From Rapana venosa (lineage: Eukaryota; Mollusca; Gastropoda; Neogastropoda; Muricidae): a DNA stretch of 64,000 nt. Positions 11,796 to 24,058 of the stretch are shown piece by piece. Below the pieces are notes generated by a model, which ran no database searches, was not told where the DNA came from, and saw only the letters and a list, made by a program, of their open reading frames with translations. The DNA lies in NCBI GenBank assembly GCA_028751875.1, contig CM054144.1, positions 19,212,866 to 19,276,865 of the forward strand. The letters are read 5' to 3'. A program made the position numbers and the translations under genes. Positions within the stretch are counted from its first letter, which is position 1; each line of letters opens with the position of its first letter.

Positions 11796-11875
11796 ATCAA
11801 GTCAAGTCAAGTCAAGTCAAAAGCACTTTAATCATCCCATGAAGGGCAATTACAATCACTTCCTAGGAAAGATAC
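11796..11875 (-). mobile_element. probable LINE 3' end with (TTGAC)n tail
   Basis: Read on the minus strand, ATTGCCCTTCATGGG and ATTAAAGTGCTTTTGAC pass into repeated TTGAC units. A short pentanucleotide tail after an AATAAAGTGC-like end is typical of 3' remnants of invertebrate LINEs. No coding part remains, so the assignment is tentative. Confidence 0.45.
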
Positions 11876-12479
11876 TGCATGCAAAAAACCCACCACTAGT
11901 GCTTATTTATTTTTCATGACATCAAAGAATGTGAATCACTCTTTATATTTTTTCTTGTTGTTTCCCAGTCTCTTCAGGCACTGAATCTAGGATTCAGCCT
12001 ATTAATTAATTTCTTGAAATGTGCATTTAACTGGCTCTTGCCCTAAACAACCTCAAGAAACTCATAGAAACATTTCCTGTTTTCTTTTCATTGCCCAATC
12101 ACAACACGAACGTGACAGCTATTTCGGATGGCCTTTTCCTCTCAATCCACGAAGAGCATATATCTTCCAAGCTACCATCCCAATTCACTTCACGCAGTGT
12201 TCACACTATAAAACATCCATTTTCTATTCCAGAAAACGAACAGGCATGCACCTGTCCCTGTCTCTGCTTTATGGTGTAGAAATAAAACATGAAAGACCCA
12301 ATGGCGATGACAGTTTCAACAACGCCAAGCTATTTGAATGTGAAGATTTTTTTGAAGCCGCAGCTCATGGGTGGAAAATAGATTTATTAAGAATTGACAG
12401 AAATATTTATCGAGTTTTTTCTTGAATTCAGATAATTAAGATTGAACAGTCTTAATCAAGCACTGGCTTAAAAAGACAA
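11876..12479. other. non-coding, nothing recognised
   Basis: A 134-codon open frame (12021-12425) lacks composition or motifs suggesting a real protein. I treat the stretch as non-coding. Confidence 0.45.
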
Positions 12480-12690
12480 CCAGGCAGAGCAGCTATGGAA
12501 ATGATGTGGTCCATTTGACATAATAACAGAACCATGAATTGAGGATAACGATTAAACCAAAACAAGCCATATGCAGAGGTCAGATTTCACAGAAACTTAA
12601 CACAGTTTGACAGACCCGTCAATGAATGAGTGTGTGGCCAGAAGACGTCTCTGTTGATTGCAATGATCCTCGTCAACTGAAGTCCCGCCG
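12480..12690. repeat. TC-linked dispersed repeat, weak copy
   Basis: CAGAGGTCAGA, GTGTGGCCAGAAGACG, ATTGCAATGATCCTCGTCA and CCGCCGAGTGAGACAG follow the order seen in the other copies, but divergence is high. Confidence 0.35.
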
Positions 12691-12892
12691 AGTGAGACAG
12701 AAAAAAAGGAAGGCAGGGCTATCGGGCATGGTTTTTACTTATCTGAATGTTTTTCAGTGTAGGATTTCAGATTAATCGTCGTATTGTCTTCTTTAATCAT
12801 CTTGTTTCCTTACAATTTTTTTTGGGGGGGTTCAATCTCATTCATGGAAGGAAAAAGGTTATTCGTCTTTTCTCATACCGCCATGTCATTAT

Positions 12893-12913
12893 CAGAGAGA
12901 GAAAGAGAGGGGA

Positions 12914-13005
<92 letters not shown>

Positions 13006-13110
13006 GAGAGAGACAGACAGACAGACATACAGGCAGACAGGCAGACAGACAAGCAGAGAAACAGAGAGATACATAGAGAGATAGAGACAAAGTCAGAGAC
13101 AGAGAGAGAT
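12893..13110. repeat. (GA)n/(ACAG)n microsatellite
   Basis: Pure GA array followed by ACAG units; the purine strand is the plus strand here. Confidence 0.95.
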
Positions 13111-13119
13111 AGAGAGATT

Positions 13120-13640
13120 CCCCGCATCAAAGTCTAATTTTCACCTGAAGAATTTATTTTCTTTCTGTTCACATCCCATTCAGATTTACAGTGTCATATC
13201 ATCGATCATGATCTGTTTTCTTTGTGGCGAACATATATTAATGTATTTTTGCGCGGTCCCAAAGATAGCTGTGTAGTTTATGTACGAGAGACAAACAACT
13301 TTAGGCAACATGTTTTCAAATAAACCCGTTCCACACAAAATGCACTGCATACATTATTTCTTTGTCTTTTTCCTATACATGATTGCCTAGCTGCTTCTCT
13401 TTAAGCACGTACAAAGATAGATCATATTACAACTGCAGCTGTAAACCTTTCCAAGCTGACAATCTTCAGACTTTACCGCACAAAACCCATGTTAAAAATG
13501 TTTTTTCCTTAAATTTAGAAGAAGCAACGGGAAGAAAACTGAAAACAAAAAATCTTACTCGTTTTGTTTGACAAAACCAGAGAAAAAACCCATCTCGTTC
13601 TTAGTGGTATAAGAAAATAATGCCAGTAAAAACGAAAGGT
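13120..13640. other. AT-rich non-coding stretch
   Basis: No gene, RNA or element recognised. Confidence 0.5.
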
Positions 13641-13649
13641 AAAGTAAGA

Positions 13650-13860
13650 AGCTTAACAAGTACCTGGCTGTCTTCAGCTTATCGTGGTCAGAGCAGCGGC
13701 AGTAGAAATCTGAAATGGTCTAGGCTGGTTCTTGTAGGGCGAAGACATGAACAGAGTCTGAGAGCTTTTATCGTCAGTATTAGCCTTTGCCAGCATCAGA
13801 GAGGAAGCCAATGCAGTAGCCGCGCGTGGTCAGGGGTCATAAGAGTCTGACAGCGTTCCT
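13650..13860. repeat. TC-linked dispersed repeat, weak copy
   Basis: GGTCTAGGCTGGTTCTTGTAG and TATCGTCAGTATTAGCC...GTGGTCAGGGGTCA resemble the central blocks of the copies at 8740 and 9815. A TGTC/TC array follows. Confidence 0.35.
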
Positions 13861-14047
13861 TATTGATGGGGTGGCTGGGATTTTGAAAATAAGGATTACT
13901 ATCAATACAGTCATTGGCTATATTGCTGCTCAAAAGGATGAAAGGTCAGAATGTCTTATCATCTTCTTTCTAGAATCACAGGGTCTTTCCTTGTTGATGT
14001 TTTTTTCTTCTTCAGATGTACGTGGTTTTGTGTTTCTGTCTGTAGAT

Positions 14048-14455
14048 TTCTGTCTCCCCTTGTAACTGTTTGTCTGTCTGTCTGTGTATATGTATGTGTC
14101 TTTCTCTGTCTCTTTTTTTTCTTCTCCTCATCTTGTGCTATCTCTGTTTCCCTGTCTGTCTGTCTGCCTGTCTGTATGCCTGTCTGTCTGTCTGCCGGTC
14201 TGTTTGTTTGTCTGTCTGTCTGTCTCCCTCCCTTTCTCCTTCTCTCCCTCCCCCTCCCTCTCTCTCCCTCTCTCTCTCCCCTCTCTCTCTCCCTCTCCCT
14301 CTCTCTCTCTGTTTTCATGTTTGACTGCTTGGTTTTGTCCCAATCGCTATACCTCAGAGCTTGTCCGTCTGTCTGTCTGTCTATCTGCCTTCCTGCTTGT
14401 TTGATTGTTTGGCTATCTGTCTGTCTGTCTTCCTGCCTGTCTCTATCTATGTCTG
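14048..14455. repeat. TGTC/CCTC/(TC)n microsatellite
   Basis: Long imperfect pyrimidine-rich array of TGTC, TCCC and TC units. Confidence 0.9.
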
Positions 14456-14459
14456 TCTT

Positions 14460-15035
14460 ACCATTTAGTTATTTTCCTTTAACAATGTCAAGCACACATC
14501 TTTCCATGTGATGTCTTCAAGGCATAAATAAAGCGGCAAACTAACAAACAAAAGCATGTATATCCACCCAGAACTGTTATTTCAATTGCACTACGACGAA
14601 TTAAAGCAGAGAATATACAGCACGAATGCTATAACCCAAAGAAAAACGTAAAGAAAAAAAGAAATGGAGATATCTAAGAAAAAGAAGTGTCAAAATGGAT
14701 ATGCTTAATTTGTTTATCAAACACAAACTTACTCAGCCGCTAATACTGATTGCGTGTACCCTGCCATTACCTGATAGAAACAAACACAAAATGCATATTA
14801 TTGTAAAACAAGACAGAAAAACAACTGCAATTAATCAAGTGCCTTAGAATCTACAGTTTAATAGTAAAAAAAAAAAAGAGCAACACACAGTAGGCAAGAA
14901 ATCAACCATTTCCTTGAAAAAAAATCTCAGGCGAAGAAGCGTAATTTAGTTTGGATCAAAAGACACTTTTAAGAAAAAGATGACGCAATAAAGTGGGCAG
15001 TTGTATGAAAGGTACCCAATTACAAACAGACAGTT
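14460..15035. other. AT-rich non-coding stretch
   Basis: A-rich sequence with short frames only. Confidence 0.5.
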
Positions 15036-15039
15036 TGTA

Positions 15040-15058
15040 CACACAAACACACAAACAT

Positions 15059-15090
<32 letters not shown>

Positions 15091-15103
15091 GAAAACACCC
15101 ACA

Positions 15104-15169
<66 letters not shown>

Positions 15170-15180
15170 AACACACACAC

Positions 15181-15238
<58 letters not shown>
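15040..15238. repeat. (AC)n microsatellite
   Basis: About 200 bp of AC units with ACAA, ACGAA and ACGC variants. Confidence 0.95.
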
Positions 15239-15449
15239 CATCAACATACATCTCCTTGTTTGTGTTTTTTTCCCGTTGCTTTTAGTAAGTAGGCCAAGAG
15301 GCTTAACGACTTACCTTGCTAAACTACACCTTCTAAAACCTCATAAGGTAGGGAAGGAGGGGATTCCATTACAGTGCACAGATGGGAAGAACTAGTTTAC
15401 AGATTCCTGGACTTGGACCAAAATAACAATATGGAAGTTCGCTCTGTGC

Positions 15450-15467
15450 GTGTGTTTGAGTGAGTGA

Positions 15468-15508
<41 letters not shown>

Positions 15509-15558
15509 TGTGTGTATGTGTGTCTGCGTGTGCGTGTATCTGTGCTGTGGAGTTGTGC

Positions 15559-15637
<79 letters not shown>

Positions 15638-15640
15638 TCG
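15450..15640. repeat. TGAG-TG-AT compound microsatellite
   Basis: GAGT units, then (TG)n to about 15530, then a long (AT)n block (15561-15637). Confidence 0.95.
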
Positions 15641-15699
15641 AACATGTACCTGCAGCGCAGTCATATCTAAAAGACAGTACAACATAAAGTCTTTACACA

Positions 15700-15895
15700 A
15701 GTGACAGACAGAAAGACAGAAACATACAGACAGAGACGGAGAGACAGAGAAGGAGAGAGGCAGGCAGGGACAGAGACAGAGAGACATAGACAGACAGACA
15801 AAGACGGAAACAAGCAGAGACAGACAGACAGACAGACAGACCCAGAAACAGGCAGAGACAGACAGACAGACAGAGACAGAACAAAAGGAAACAAA
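15700..15895. repeat. (ACAG)n-rich microsatellite
   Basis: Imperfect ACAG and AGAGAC units. Confidence 0.9.
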
Positions 15896-16580
<685 letters not shown>

Positions 16581-17019
16581 TTTATGCATGTTTTGAGAGA
16601 GAAATCAGGTACATGCTGCAATTTCTATGATGCACACTATGAGCTACACTGTCAGTGTTTCCAGTTTGTTCCATCAATGCCCTACTGCTGGTCTACAGCT
16701 TCGTCGTGATCTAAGTTAAGTGCCGTACACCCTCATCAAATTTCTGTCATGCTTTCAGATGCTAGTTTGGTATTCTTCTTTTTTAAGGCAACCTCTTACC
16801 AGAGCAATCTGATCTACCTTAAAAGACAAAGAAATCCTCTAAATGTCGCAAAAACAGTGCCTGTGTGACGAGGTATTTAAAAAAAGAAGTAAAAATGATA
16901 TATACTCTCACTTCTCACACAAGGTGACTTAATGCCTGTTTGTAATTTTCAGGTGGGCTGAGAGTTGGAGTGCATAGTCAGGGTGATCGTCAGGGTATGA
17001 ACAAGGCTAGGAAACGTGC

Positions 17020-17245
17020 AGCAAATCAATCCACCTTTCCGCAGTGGTTAGCGCCTTGGGTTCAACACTGGAAGGTCGCGGATTCGAATCCCATAAGAGT
17101 ATCAGGGATTTATTTTTCGGACTGCGGCCGGCTCCTTCCCAGAGTGAGTGTGCTTTTTGAAAGAGTGGGAACACACAGTTGAGCTTCATTCACTTTACCA
17201 ATGTGGTTTTGAGAATGCTGCTTAATAATCATCTCATCAACACTG
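17020..17245 (+). mobile_element. tRNA-derived SINE, family C
   Basis: Head GCAGTGGTTAGCGCCTTGGG at 17041 is an A-box region of tRNA type. GATTCGAATC at 17081 fits the Pol III B-box consensus GWTTCRANNC exactly. The anticodon arm does not pair well and the 5' and 3' acceptor ends do not match, so this is not a functional tRNA. The body (GCGGCCGGCTCCTTCCCAGA near 17124) ends near 17245 without an obvious A tail. It is a single copy in this window, so the right end is uncertain. Confidence 0.6.
17081..17091 (+). promoter_or_regulatory. Pol III internal B box of SINE C
   Basis: GATTCGAATCC matches GWTTCRANNC at every position and sits about 37 bp after the A-box region, as in tRNA-type promoters. 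Confidence 0.6.
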
Positions 17246-17399
17246 CAGGTGTTTGTATCTCTCAGGCCCGGTTGACACTGCGATAATTATATTATGATAG
17301 AAAACGTACAGTCCAATCCTGTCGAGTAGAGCAAAGCCTATGCACTTCCATAGCAGCATCATTATATCTTCATCATCCTCATCACTGATCATCAAGCAA

Positions 17400-17860
17400 T
17401 ACCAAAAATGCCCCTGATCCTGTGGCGCCGTTTGCTCTAGTCTCTTGGTGACCCCAGTGTTGGCTTTTACATTCACTTCTATGCTTGTGGTCAGTCTGTG
17501 TCAGAGCCTTTGGGGTTGGGGGTTCACAGTGGACGATTGGTTGGAGGGACGTTGTGGCAGTCATCACCTCGGGTGGGCGACTCACTCGGTCTGGCTCGTG
17601 ACCGAGCTAACGCCTTTATTAGTAGGAGTTTTGTAGGTCGTGGACTGCGTACGTTAGCTCAGATCAAACACCAGGAAACACCACCGGAGTGACACAGCGG
17701 CAGTGCAGGGTCCCTCTAGCTGATGGCCTTACGGAGGCCTGACATTGATGGGTTCCGCTCCCTGTGGGCTTCCGACCCAGAAGATGTGACATCACGATTC
17801 TGGGTTTGGCTGGGGCGGGGAGCTTGAAATGAGCGGCGTGAGGAGAGAAGGACGGGAACG
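17400..17860. other. GC-rich unassigned segment
   Basis: Clearly more GC-rich than its surroundings. It contains CTCGGTCTGGCTCGTGACCG and GATGGCCTTACGGAGGCCTG. Frames are short. It may be part of a dispersed repeat (LINE or SINE body), but I cannot name it. Confidence 0.35.
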
Positions 17861-17974
17861 TCACAGAAGATGAGGCAAAGAGACAAGAAAGCACTCAGCA
17901 GTAGCAGCAACAACCCCATTCAAAGACACCATGGCTGCCACCGCCACCACCACCATCACCAGCAGATCACATCA

Positions 17975-18188
17975 CAGAGAGAGAGAGAGACAGACGGACA
18001 GACGGACGGAGACAGACAGAGAGACAGAGAGACAAATAGAGACATAGACTAAGTGACAGACAGAGACAGACAGAGAGAAACAGAGACAGAGAGTCAGAGA
18101 CAGAGACAGAGAGAGAAAGACACAGAGATAGAGAGACATAGAGGCAAGAGAGAGAGAGACATAGAGGGAGACAGAGAGACAAGAGAGA

Positions 18189-18221
<33 letters not shown>

Positions 18222-18295
18222 GAAGAGAGAGAGAGACACAGAGACATAGAGAGACAGAGAGACAGAGAGACAGACAGAGACAGAGAGAAAGATAA
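17975..18295. repeat. (GA)n/(ACAG)n microsatellite
   Basis: About 320 bp of imperfect purine-rich GA, ACAG and ACGG units. Confidence 0.95.
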
Positions 18296-18526
18296 TTTCA
18301 TAACCGTATCCACAGCTGGAAGTGTTATGTAATCAGTGAGGACACTAGGATATGTTCAAGCAGCACCTGGTCATAGGATTCGGTTTCGAAAACCTTGCTA
18401 ATCAGGAGCTGTCTACAACACCTGTAGGGACTGGTTGGCACTGTGATCACTAGACCAGGGAGGGAAAGGTAAAGTACAGCTGTCTTGCGTCGTCTTCAGT
18501 CTGATCGCACGTTAAATGCAGCATGG

Positions 18527-18856
18527 GGCACGGGATAGCCTGGTAGTTAGCGCGATGCGCTCGTGATCTGCTAACCCAGGTTCGATTCCTATTCAAGAGG
18601 AATTTTCCTCAGGATTTAACATCAATGCCAATTCCAATCTCCCTAAAAGTCCTTCGTATGAGACTGTAAACCGAGGTCCCGTGTGCAAACGCACGCGGAA
18701 CATCTTGCGCACACGTTAAAACCTGTTCCGCTTTTCGGAAGAGTAGGCCATTGTGTGCAAGTGGGAACGGATGACAACATTTTACAAAACTGCAGATACA
18801 CGGGGATTGGATGAAAAAATCACAGGAGTGCTTATTTCCTTATCCTCGAGATAAAA
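18527..18856 (+). mobile_element. tRNA-derived SINE, family A, copy 2 (full length)
   Basis: A tRNA-like head starts at about 18531 (GGGATAGCCTGGTAGTTAGC) with a perfect B box at 18579-18589. The body contains AAAGTCCTTCGTATGAGACT and CTTTTCGGAAGAGTAGGCCA. The end is A-rich (CTCGAGATAAAAGAAG). This is the only complete plus-strand copy of the family in readable sequence and serves as its reference. The tRNA head is folded poorly, so it is a promoter relic and not a tRNA gene. Confidence 0.88.
18536..18589 (+). promoter_or_regulatory. Pol III A and B boxes of SINE A
   Basis: TAGCCTGGTAG (18536-18546) fits the A box TRGYNNANNNG with one mismatch. GGTTCGATTCC (18579-18589) fits the B box GGTTCGANTCC exactly. 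Confidence 0.65.
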
Positions 18857-18984
18857 GAAGAAACTACAGAAGATAACAGAAGTTTATTCTTTAAACATGA
18901 TCCACTGTCAGGCAGTGAAATACGTCTGTCATTCTGTGGTCCCTACTACTCTTGAGTCCCGATGAACTGACTTTCAGTTTCCTC

Positions 18985-19285
18985 TCATTTTGACTTTCTT
19001 CTTATTTACACTTTCTTCTCATCTTCGATTTCTTCTCGTTTGCACTTTCTTCTCATCTTCGATTTCTTCTCGTTTGCACTTTCTTCTCATCTTTGATTTC
19101 TTCTCGTTGTCATTTTCTTTTCATCTTCATTTTCTCCTCGTTTTCACTTACTTCTCATCTTCGATTTCTTCTCGTTTTCACTTTCTTATCATCGTCATCT
19201 TGTTCTCTGTTTCACTTTCCTCTCATTGTCAATTTCTTTTCGCTTTCACTTTCTTATGATTTTGATTTCTTCTTGATTTTACTTG
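18985..19285. repeat. 17-bp minisatellite with 34-bp higher-order unit
   Basis: About 17 monomers of 17 bp alternate between two types, TTTGCACTTTCTTCTCA and TCTTCGATTTCTTCTCG, giving a 34-bp dimer in the better-preserved part. Outer monomers are more diverged. Confidence 0.9.
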
Positions 19286-19429
19286 TTGCATATCTTTTTT
19301 TTTTTAATGATTTCATCCCAGCGCAAGCTGGTGCTGAGGTCATGTAGAACATTTTAAGACCTGAAATTCACGAAGACAAGCATATGTTTACAAATTGAAT
19401 TCTCCTCTGCTAATTCTTTTTCTTCACTT

Positions 19430-19905
19430 CATCATCATCATCATCATCTTCTTCTTCTTCTTCTTCTTTTTCTTCTTATTCGCAATTCTTCTTCTTCTTT
19501 GCAATTCTTCTTCTTTGCATTTCTTCGCAGTTCTTCTTCTCTGCAATTCTGTACAATTCTTCTTCATCTTCTTCTCCTCATTCTTCGCAATTCTTTGCAA
19601 TTCTTCTTCTTCTTCTTCTTTTCCTTCTTCTTCGCAATTCTTCGCAACTCTTTTTCTTGTTCTTGTTCATCTTGTTCTTGTTCTTCTTCTTCTTTTTCTT
19701 CTTCTTCGCAAATTTCTTCTTTGCAATTCTTCTTCTTCGCAATTCTTCGCAATTTTCTTCTTTGCAATTCTTCTTCTTTGCAATTCTTTGCAAGTTTTCT
19801 TCCGCGCAATTCTTCTTCTTTGCAATTCTTCGCAATTCATTGCAATTCTTTTTCTTCGCAATTATTCGTCATTTTCTTCTTCTTCTCCTTTTACTTTTTC
19901 TTCGA
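19430..19905. repeat. (TTC)n array with TTCGCAATTC interruptions
   Basis: TTC runs are punctuated by the 10-mer TTCGCAATTC. It is the inverted counterpart of the GAA array at 20289. Confidence 0.95.
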
Positions 19906-20288
19906 AAATAGCAAAGAAAAAGTGATTGTAGAAAACAAAAATTAAAAAAGAGCAGATAAATAACAGATTTTTAAAAAAAACCCTGACATTATGACATGGA
20001 AAGAGTGGGAAGGTGGTAATAGAATGAAGACGAAAACAGGTAATGCTAAATCAGCCTTTATCAGGAAAGAAAGGAATGAAAATGAATTTCAAAAAAGCGG
20101 AAAGAAAGAAAAAGTATCTGTGTTGTTTTGATCCCACATAGAAAACTGATCCTATCAAAGTGAAGAAAGGTTATCCCTGATAAAAGAGAGCTTCGGCCTA
20201 AAGGGGAAAAAGATGATAACAAAAGAAATCAAAGGCGGGCAAGATTTTCAGAAATCATAGCAAGAATGTGCAGCGTGGTGCACTTGAT

Positions 20289-20905
20289 AGAAGAAGAATT
20301 GCGAGGAATTGCGAGGAAGAAGAAGAAGAATTGCGAAGAAGAAGAAGAATTGCGAAGAATTGAGAAAAAGAAGATGAAGAATTGCGATGAAGAATTGCAA
20401 AGATAAAGAAGAATAATTGCGAAGAAAAAGAAGAAGAATTGCGAAGAATAATTGCAAACAATCGCGAAAAATAATTGCGAAGAAGAATTGCGAAGAATTG
20501 CGAAGAAGAAGAATTGCGAAGAAGAAGAAGGAGAAGAAGAAAAAGAAGAGAAGAAGAAGACGAATTGCGAAGAAAAATTGCGAAGAATTGCGAAGAAAAA
20601 TTGCAAAGAATTACGAAGAAGAATTGCGAAGAAGAAGAAAAATTGCGAAGAGAAAAAATATTGAGAAGAAGAAGTGCCAAGAAGAATTGCGGAGATGAAG
20701 AAGAATTGCAAAGAAGAAGAAGAAGAATTGCGAAGAAGAATTACGAAGAAGAAGAATTGCGAAGAAGAAGAATTTGAAGAAGACGAATTGCGAAGAAGAA
20801 TTGCGAAGAAGAAGAAGAATTTCCAAGAAGAATTGCGAAGAAGAAGAATTGCGAAGAAGAAGAATTGCGAAGAAGAAAAATTGCGAAGAAGAAGAATTGT
20901 AAAGC
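20289..20905. repeat. (GAA)n array with GAATTGCGAA interruptions
   Basis: GAA runs are punctuated by GAATTGCGAA, the reverse complement of the 10-mer in the TTC array 380 bp to the left. The two arrays can pair as a long fold-back. Confidence 0.95.
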
Positions 20906-21559
20906 AGAAAAAGAAGATCATCAACACTAACAACAACAACAACAACAACAAAATTATCAACAACAACAAGAAGACAAAGAAGAACAAAACGGACACAGAG
21001 GACAAAAACACAATAACCGAGAAAGAAAAGATAACAGGTGAATAAGGACAAGAACAAACACAAAAAGAGAACAAAAACGATATATCGAAAATATGAACAA
21101 GAGTGATACAAACGAGAAGAAAAAAACATACATAAAAAAGAAAAAATAATAATAAGAAGAAAGAGAAGATGCTGAGAATAGTTGTATGAAGAAAAAGGTG
21201 AAGACTCCCTAAGAACGCAAGCTGAAGGAGACTGAAGAAACGGAAGAAGAAAAACGTTAGGAAATGCAGAAGATTAAACGGGCGGACATAAAATCTTGAT
21301 AAATCTTCAGCGAATCATGTACAGGGAACTTGGAAACGACCTCGTAAACATCACCCCAATCTCCTGGCATCACAGGCCAGCAGTTGTTTTTTTGCCCAAC
21401 TCTGATACTGGCATATAATGATGTTCTCTGAAATTAAAACCCACCCTTTAATAAACTAAATGCTTTAGACATCGCCGTGAAGGACATAAAACTGATCTTA
21501 TCCCCCGAGCGCTCTTCGATGCTAAGAAAACAGTCCCTAGAGGGTTAAAACAACCACGA

Positions 21560-22289
21560 ATAACATGAACACTAACCTTCAAGTTGGGGCTCAGTAGTCA
21601 GCGCCAAGAGCTGTCCGATATAGGAGCTGGGTTTTATTCTCATGATAGAATGATAGCTGTTTATTTTTGTGTCATGCCCCGGGACTGATTATGACTATGT
21701 ATGAAGAATGGAAATTAGAAACACTAAGGCGTGTATCGGCAGTGAGTATAGATGGACATGTGGCATTCTGTCTAGAAACAGTACGATGAACAAGCAAATT
21801 AAAAGAAATATACAACTATGTTCTAGATCTACATGAACTAAAAAACTAACCTTTGGTCTTAGCATTAAGATTCATTGCTTTTACCGTTTGGGGAATTCAG
21901 GTATGAAGACAGCCACATCAGAAGTTCGATTACAAAACACATATCACATACAGCCTGATGGATCTACTTGCATCGTTTTTGTTTCATAAGACATCGGCCT
22001 TGCAAACCCATGCCTTCTCTGGAAAAAAAATGCATGGCAATGATCATTCATTCGACAAATTCACTTTTTCCTACAATTTTGCTCTCAAGCTAACGTCACA
22101 CACAAAGCAAGCCGATTCAACTAACAGACCATAATGCTTCTATTTCGCTGTAAAAAGTGGTATGTGTTGTAGAATGCTTTTTTCTTTAACTGCTTAATCA
22201 TTGGTCTCACAAAGCCATACCTTCAGTTGGTAGGTTAAAAAAACAACACGTTAAAGGTTAAAAATGGCATTATAGGATATATATTTTAG
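21560..22289. other. AT-rich non-coding stretch
   Basis: Unique-looking; no gene or element recognised. Confidence 0.5.
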
Positions 22290-22592
22290 TCAAGTAAGGT
22301 AAAGGTGTCTCATAACCTATAAGGTCGTAGGAAAGCGAGGCGTCAGAGACCTCACTTCTCTAGGAGCCAGCATATTGAGGGTGGCGCCCATCTACTCTCC
22401 CTCGCTGCTTTACCTTCCCTGACCCTAAAGAAGGCAGGCACTCGTTTAAAGCTGGGTGAGCTGGGGTACTGTACTGAAGCCAAGGCACGTACACGGTGAC
22501 CCATCCAACTGGTAACCATGCTCGATGCTGCTTAACCTTGGCAAGGGGAAAGCGAGTGCTCTGACTACTGAGCTCTCCCGTCCCAGCAGGCG
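22290..22592 (-). mobile_element. tRNA-derived SINE, family D
   Basis: On the minus strand the head GGGAGAGCTCAGTAGTCAGA (near 22583) is tRNA-like. A GC-richer body follows with GGTTACCAGTTGGATGGGTC and a 3' part near 22370-22310 (AGAGAAGTGAGGTCTCTGAC). GC content differs sharply from both flanks. The B box is degenerate and this is the only copy here, so the SINE call is moderate. Confidence 0.5.
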
Positions 22593-22862
22593 ATGGGGCA
22601 TAATGACCGTTATGCTGTGTCTGAGTCAGTGTCTGATTGGAAGAAATGATATCGCCAAGCACGGAATAAAAGTTAAAGAAACACTCTTCAAGAATCAAAC
22701 GAACCTTGATTAGATTCCAAAGTAAAATGATTCTATTCCAAGAATATGAAACGTGCACAAATTAGGTAAAAGAAAGTGAACTAAAAACGTATCATATTAT
22801 AACAAAGCAACGTGTGATCGAAGAACAGGAGAAGCGACTAAAACCTTTTATGTTTTAGGGCG

Positions 22863-22901
22863 AAACACACACACGCACCATACACTCACGCACACACACA
22901 C

Positions 22902-22980
<79 letters not shown>
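22863..22980. repeat. (AC)n microsatellite
   Basis: About 118 bp of nearly pure AC, directly against the 5' side of a SINE copy. Confidence 0.95.
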
Positions 22981-22983
<3 letters not shown>

Positions 22984-23252
22984 GAGAGGGCTTTTTCCAC
23001 TACAGTTTGTCAATGCCGACTCCACTCCCCCGAAAAGCCCTTCGGATAAGACTATAAAATGAAGTCCCGTGTGCAATCGCACTCATAACATCTTGTGCGC
23101 ATGTTAAAACGTATTCCGCTGTTCGGAAGAGTAGGCCATTGTGTGCCGGTTGGAACAGATGACAAAATTTACAAATCTGCAACCACACTGGGAATGAATT
23201 TTTTTTAAAAGCACATGACTGCTTACTCCATTATCGTTGAAAGAAAAGAATA
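22981..23252 (+). mobile_element. SINE family A, copy 3, head missing
   Basis: Starts within the body (GTCAATGCCGACTCCACTC, then GCCCTTCGGATAAGACTATA), carries TTCGGAAGAGTAGGCCATTG and ends at the A-rich tail near 23252. The tRNA head is replaced by an AC array, so the copy is 5' truncated and lacks Pol III boxes. Confidence 0.8.
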
Positions 23253-23388
23253 TCAAAACCACACACACACACACACAAACGCACACACATATACACACAT
23301 ACACCACACACACATACACACATACACACACAACACACACGCACACACACAAACACACGCACGTACACCCCCCCAACAAACACACACG

Positions 23389-23419
<31 letters not shown>

Positions 23420-24058
23420 ACACGTACAACCCCCCCCACACACACACACACACGTACCACCCCCCACCCCACACACACACACACACAAATACACACACTA
23501 TAATTATAAAACCAAGTTTAAAAAAAAAGTACTAGACTTTCTGTAGTGGATGCAAAGAAAGAAACAAACACACTATGACTCTTCTACCCACCAAAAAGAG
23601 TCCTTGAATTATAGAGGAACAACAAAACTACAGGCACCAAAACATTACCGGAGAAAAATACCCAAGAGGTGAGAAGCCGAAAATATTTATTTAAAACAAA
23701 CCCGAAGCAAAGTGAACACACACACACACACACACAAACTGACAGAAAAAACAAAACAAAAATCAGATAGATAAAATCAGTACCACCTCCCTCCCTCCTA
23801 GACTTCAAGAAAAGAACAAGAAATACACAGAGAAGTTCTAGAGAAGGTGGTGACGTTGGAATAAGTGGATATAGAGATGGGGGAAGGGGAGGGAGGGAGG
23901 GGTGGAAGGGGAGTGGGGGTGGGGGATGGGTGGGTAGATGATGAATTATTGAGAAAATGGCATTGTTGTTTTAGTCACATACAGGCGGGTCAATGAAAAA
24001 ATTTTTTTGTGTAGTTGTTGTTGTTCTTGCTGAATTTTGTTGTTGTCTGTATACCCTT

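Larger units (their letters stand above)
19420..21560. repeat. complex tandem unit U0 (diverged)
   Basis: From about 19920 onward the sequence follows U1-U3 in order: AAGTGAAGAAAGG...GATAAAAGAGAG (20158), GAA array, AACACAATAACCGAG (21005), AGATTAAACGGGCGGACAT (21270), CATGTACAGGGAACTTG (21317), CTAAATGCTTTAGACATCGC (21456). It is clearly homologous but much more diverged than U1-U3 are from each other, and its pyrimidine tract is TTC rather than TC. No protein is encoded. Confidence 0.7.

Noticed and set aside
12021..12425. A 134-codon frame in otherwise unique sequence
   Set aside because: No domain, no start context and mixed composition; open frames of this length arise by chance in a window of this size.
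17025..17100. Possible tRNA gene
   Set aside because: Good A and B boxes, but the anticodon and acceptor stems do not pair; the SINE body continues downstream.
18531..18600. Possible tRNA gene
   Set aside because: The cloverleaf is poor and the same head occurs with the same SINE body elsewhere in the window.
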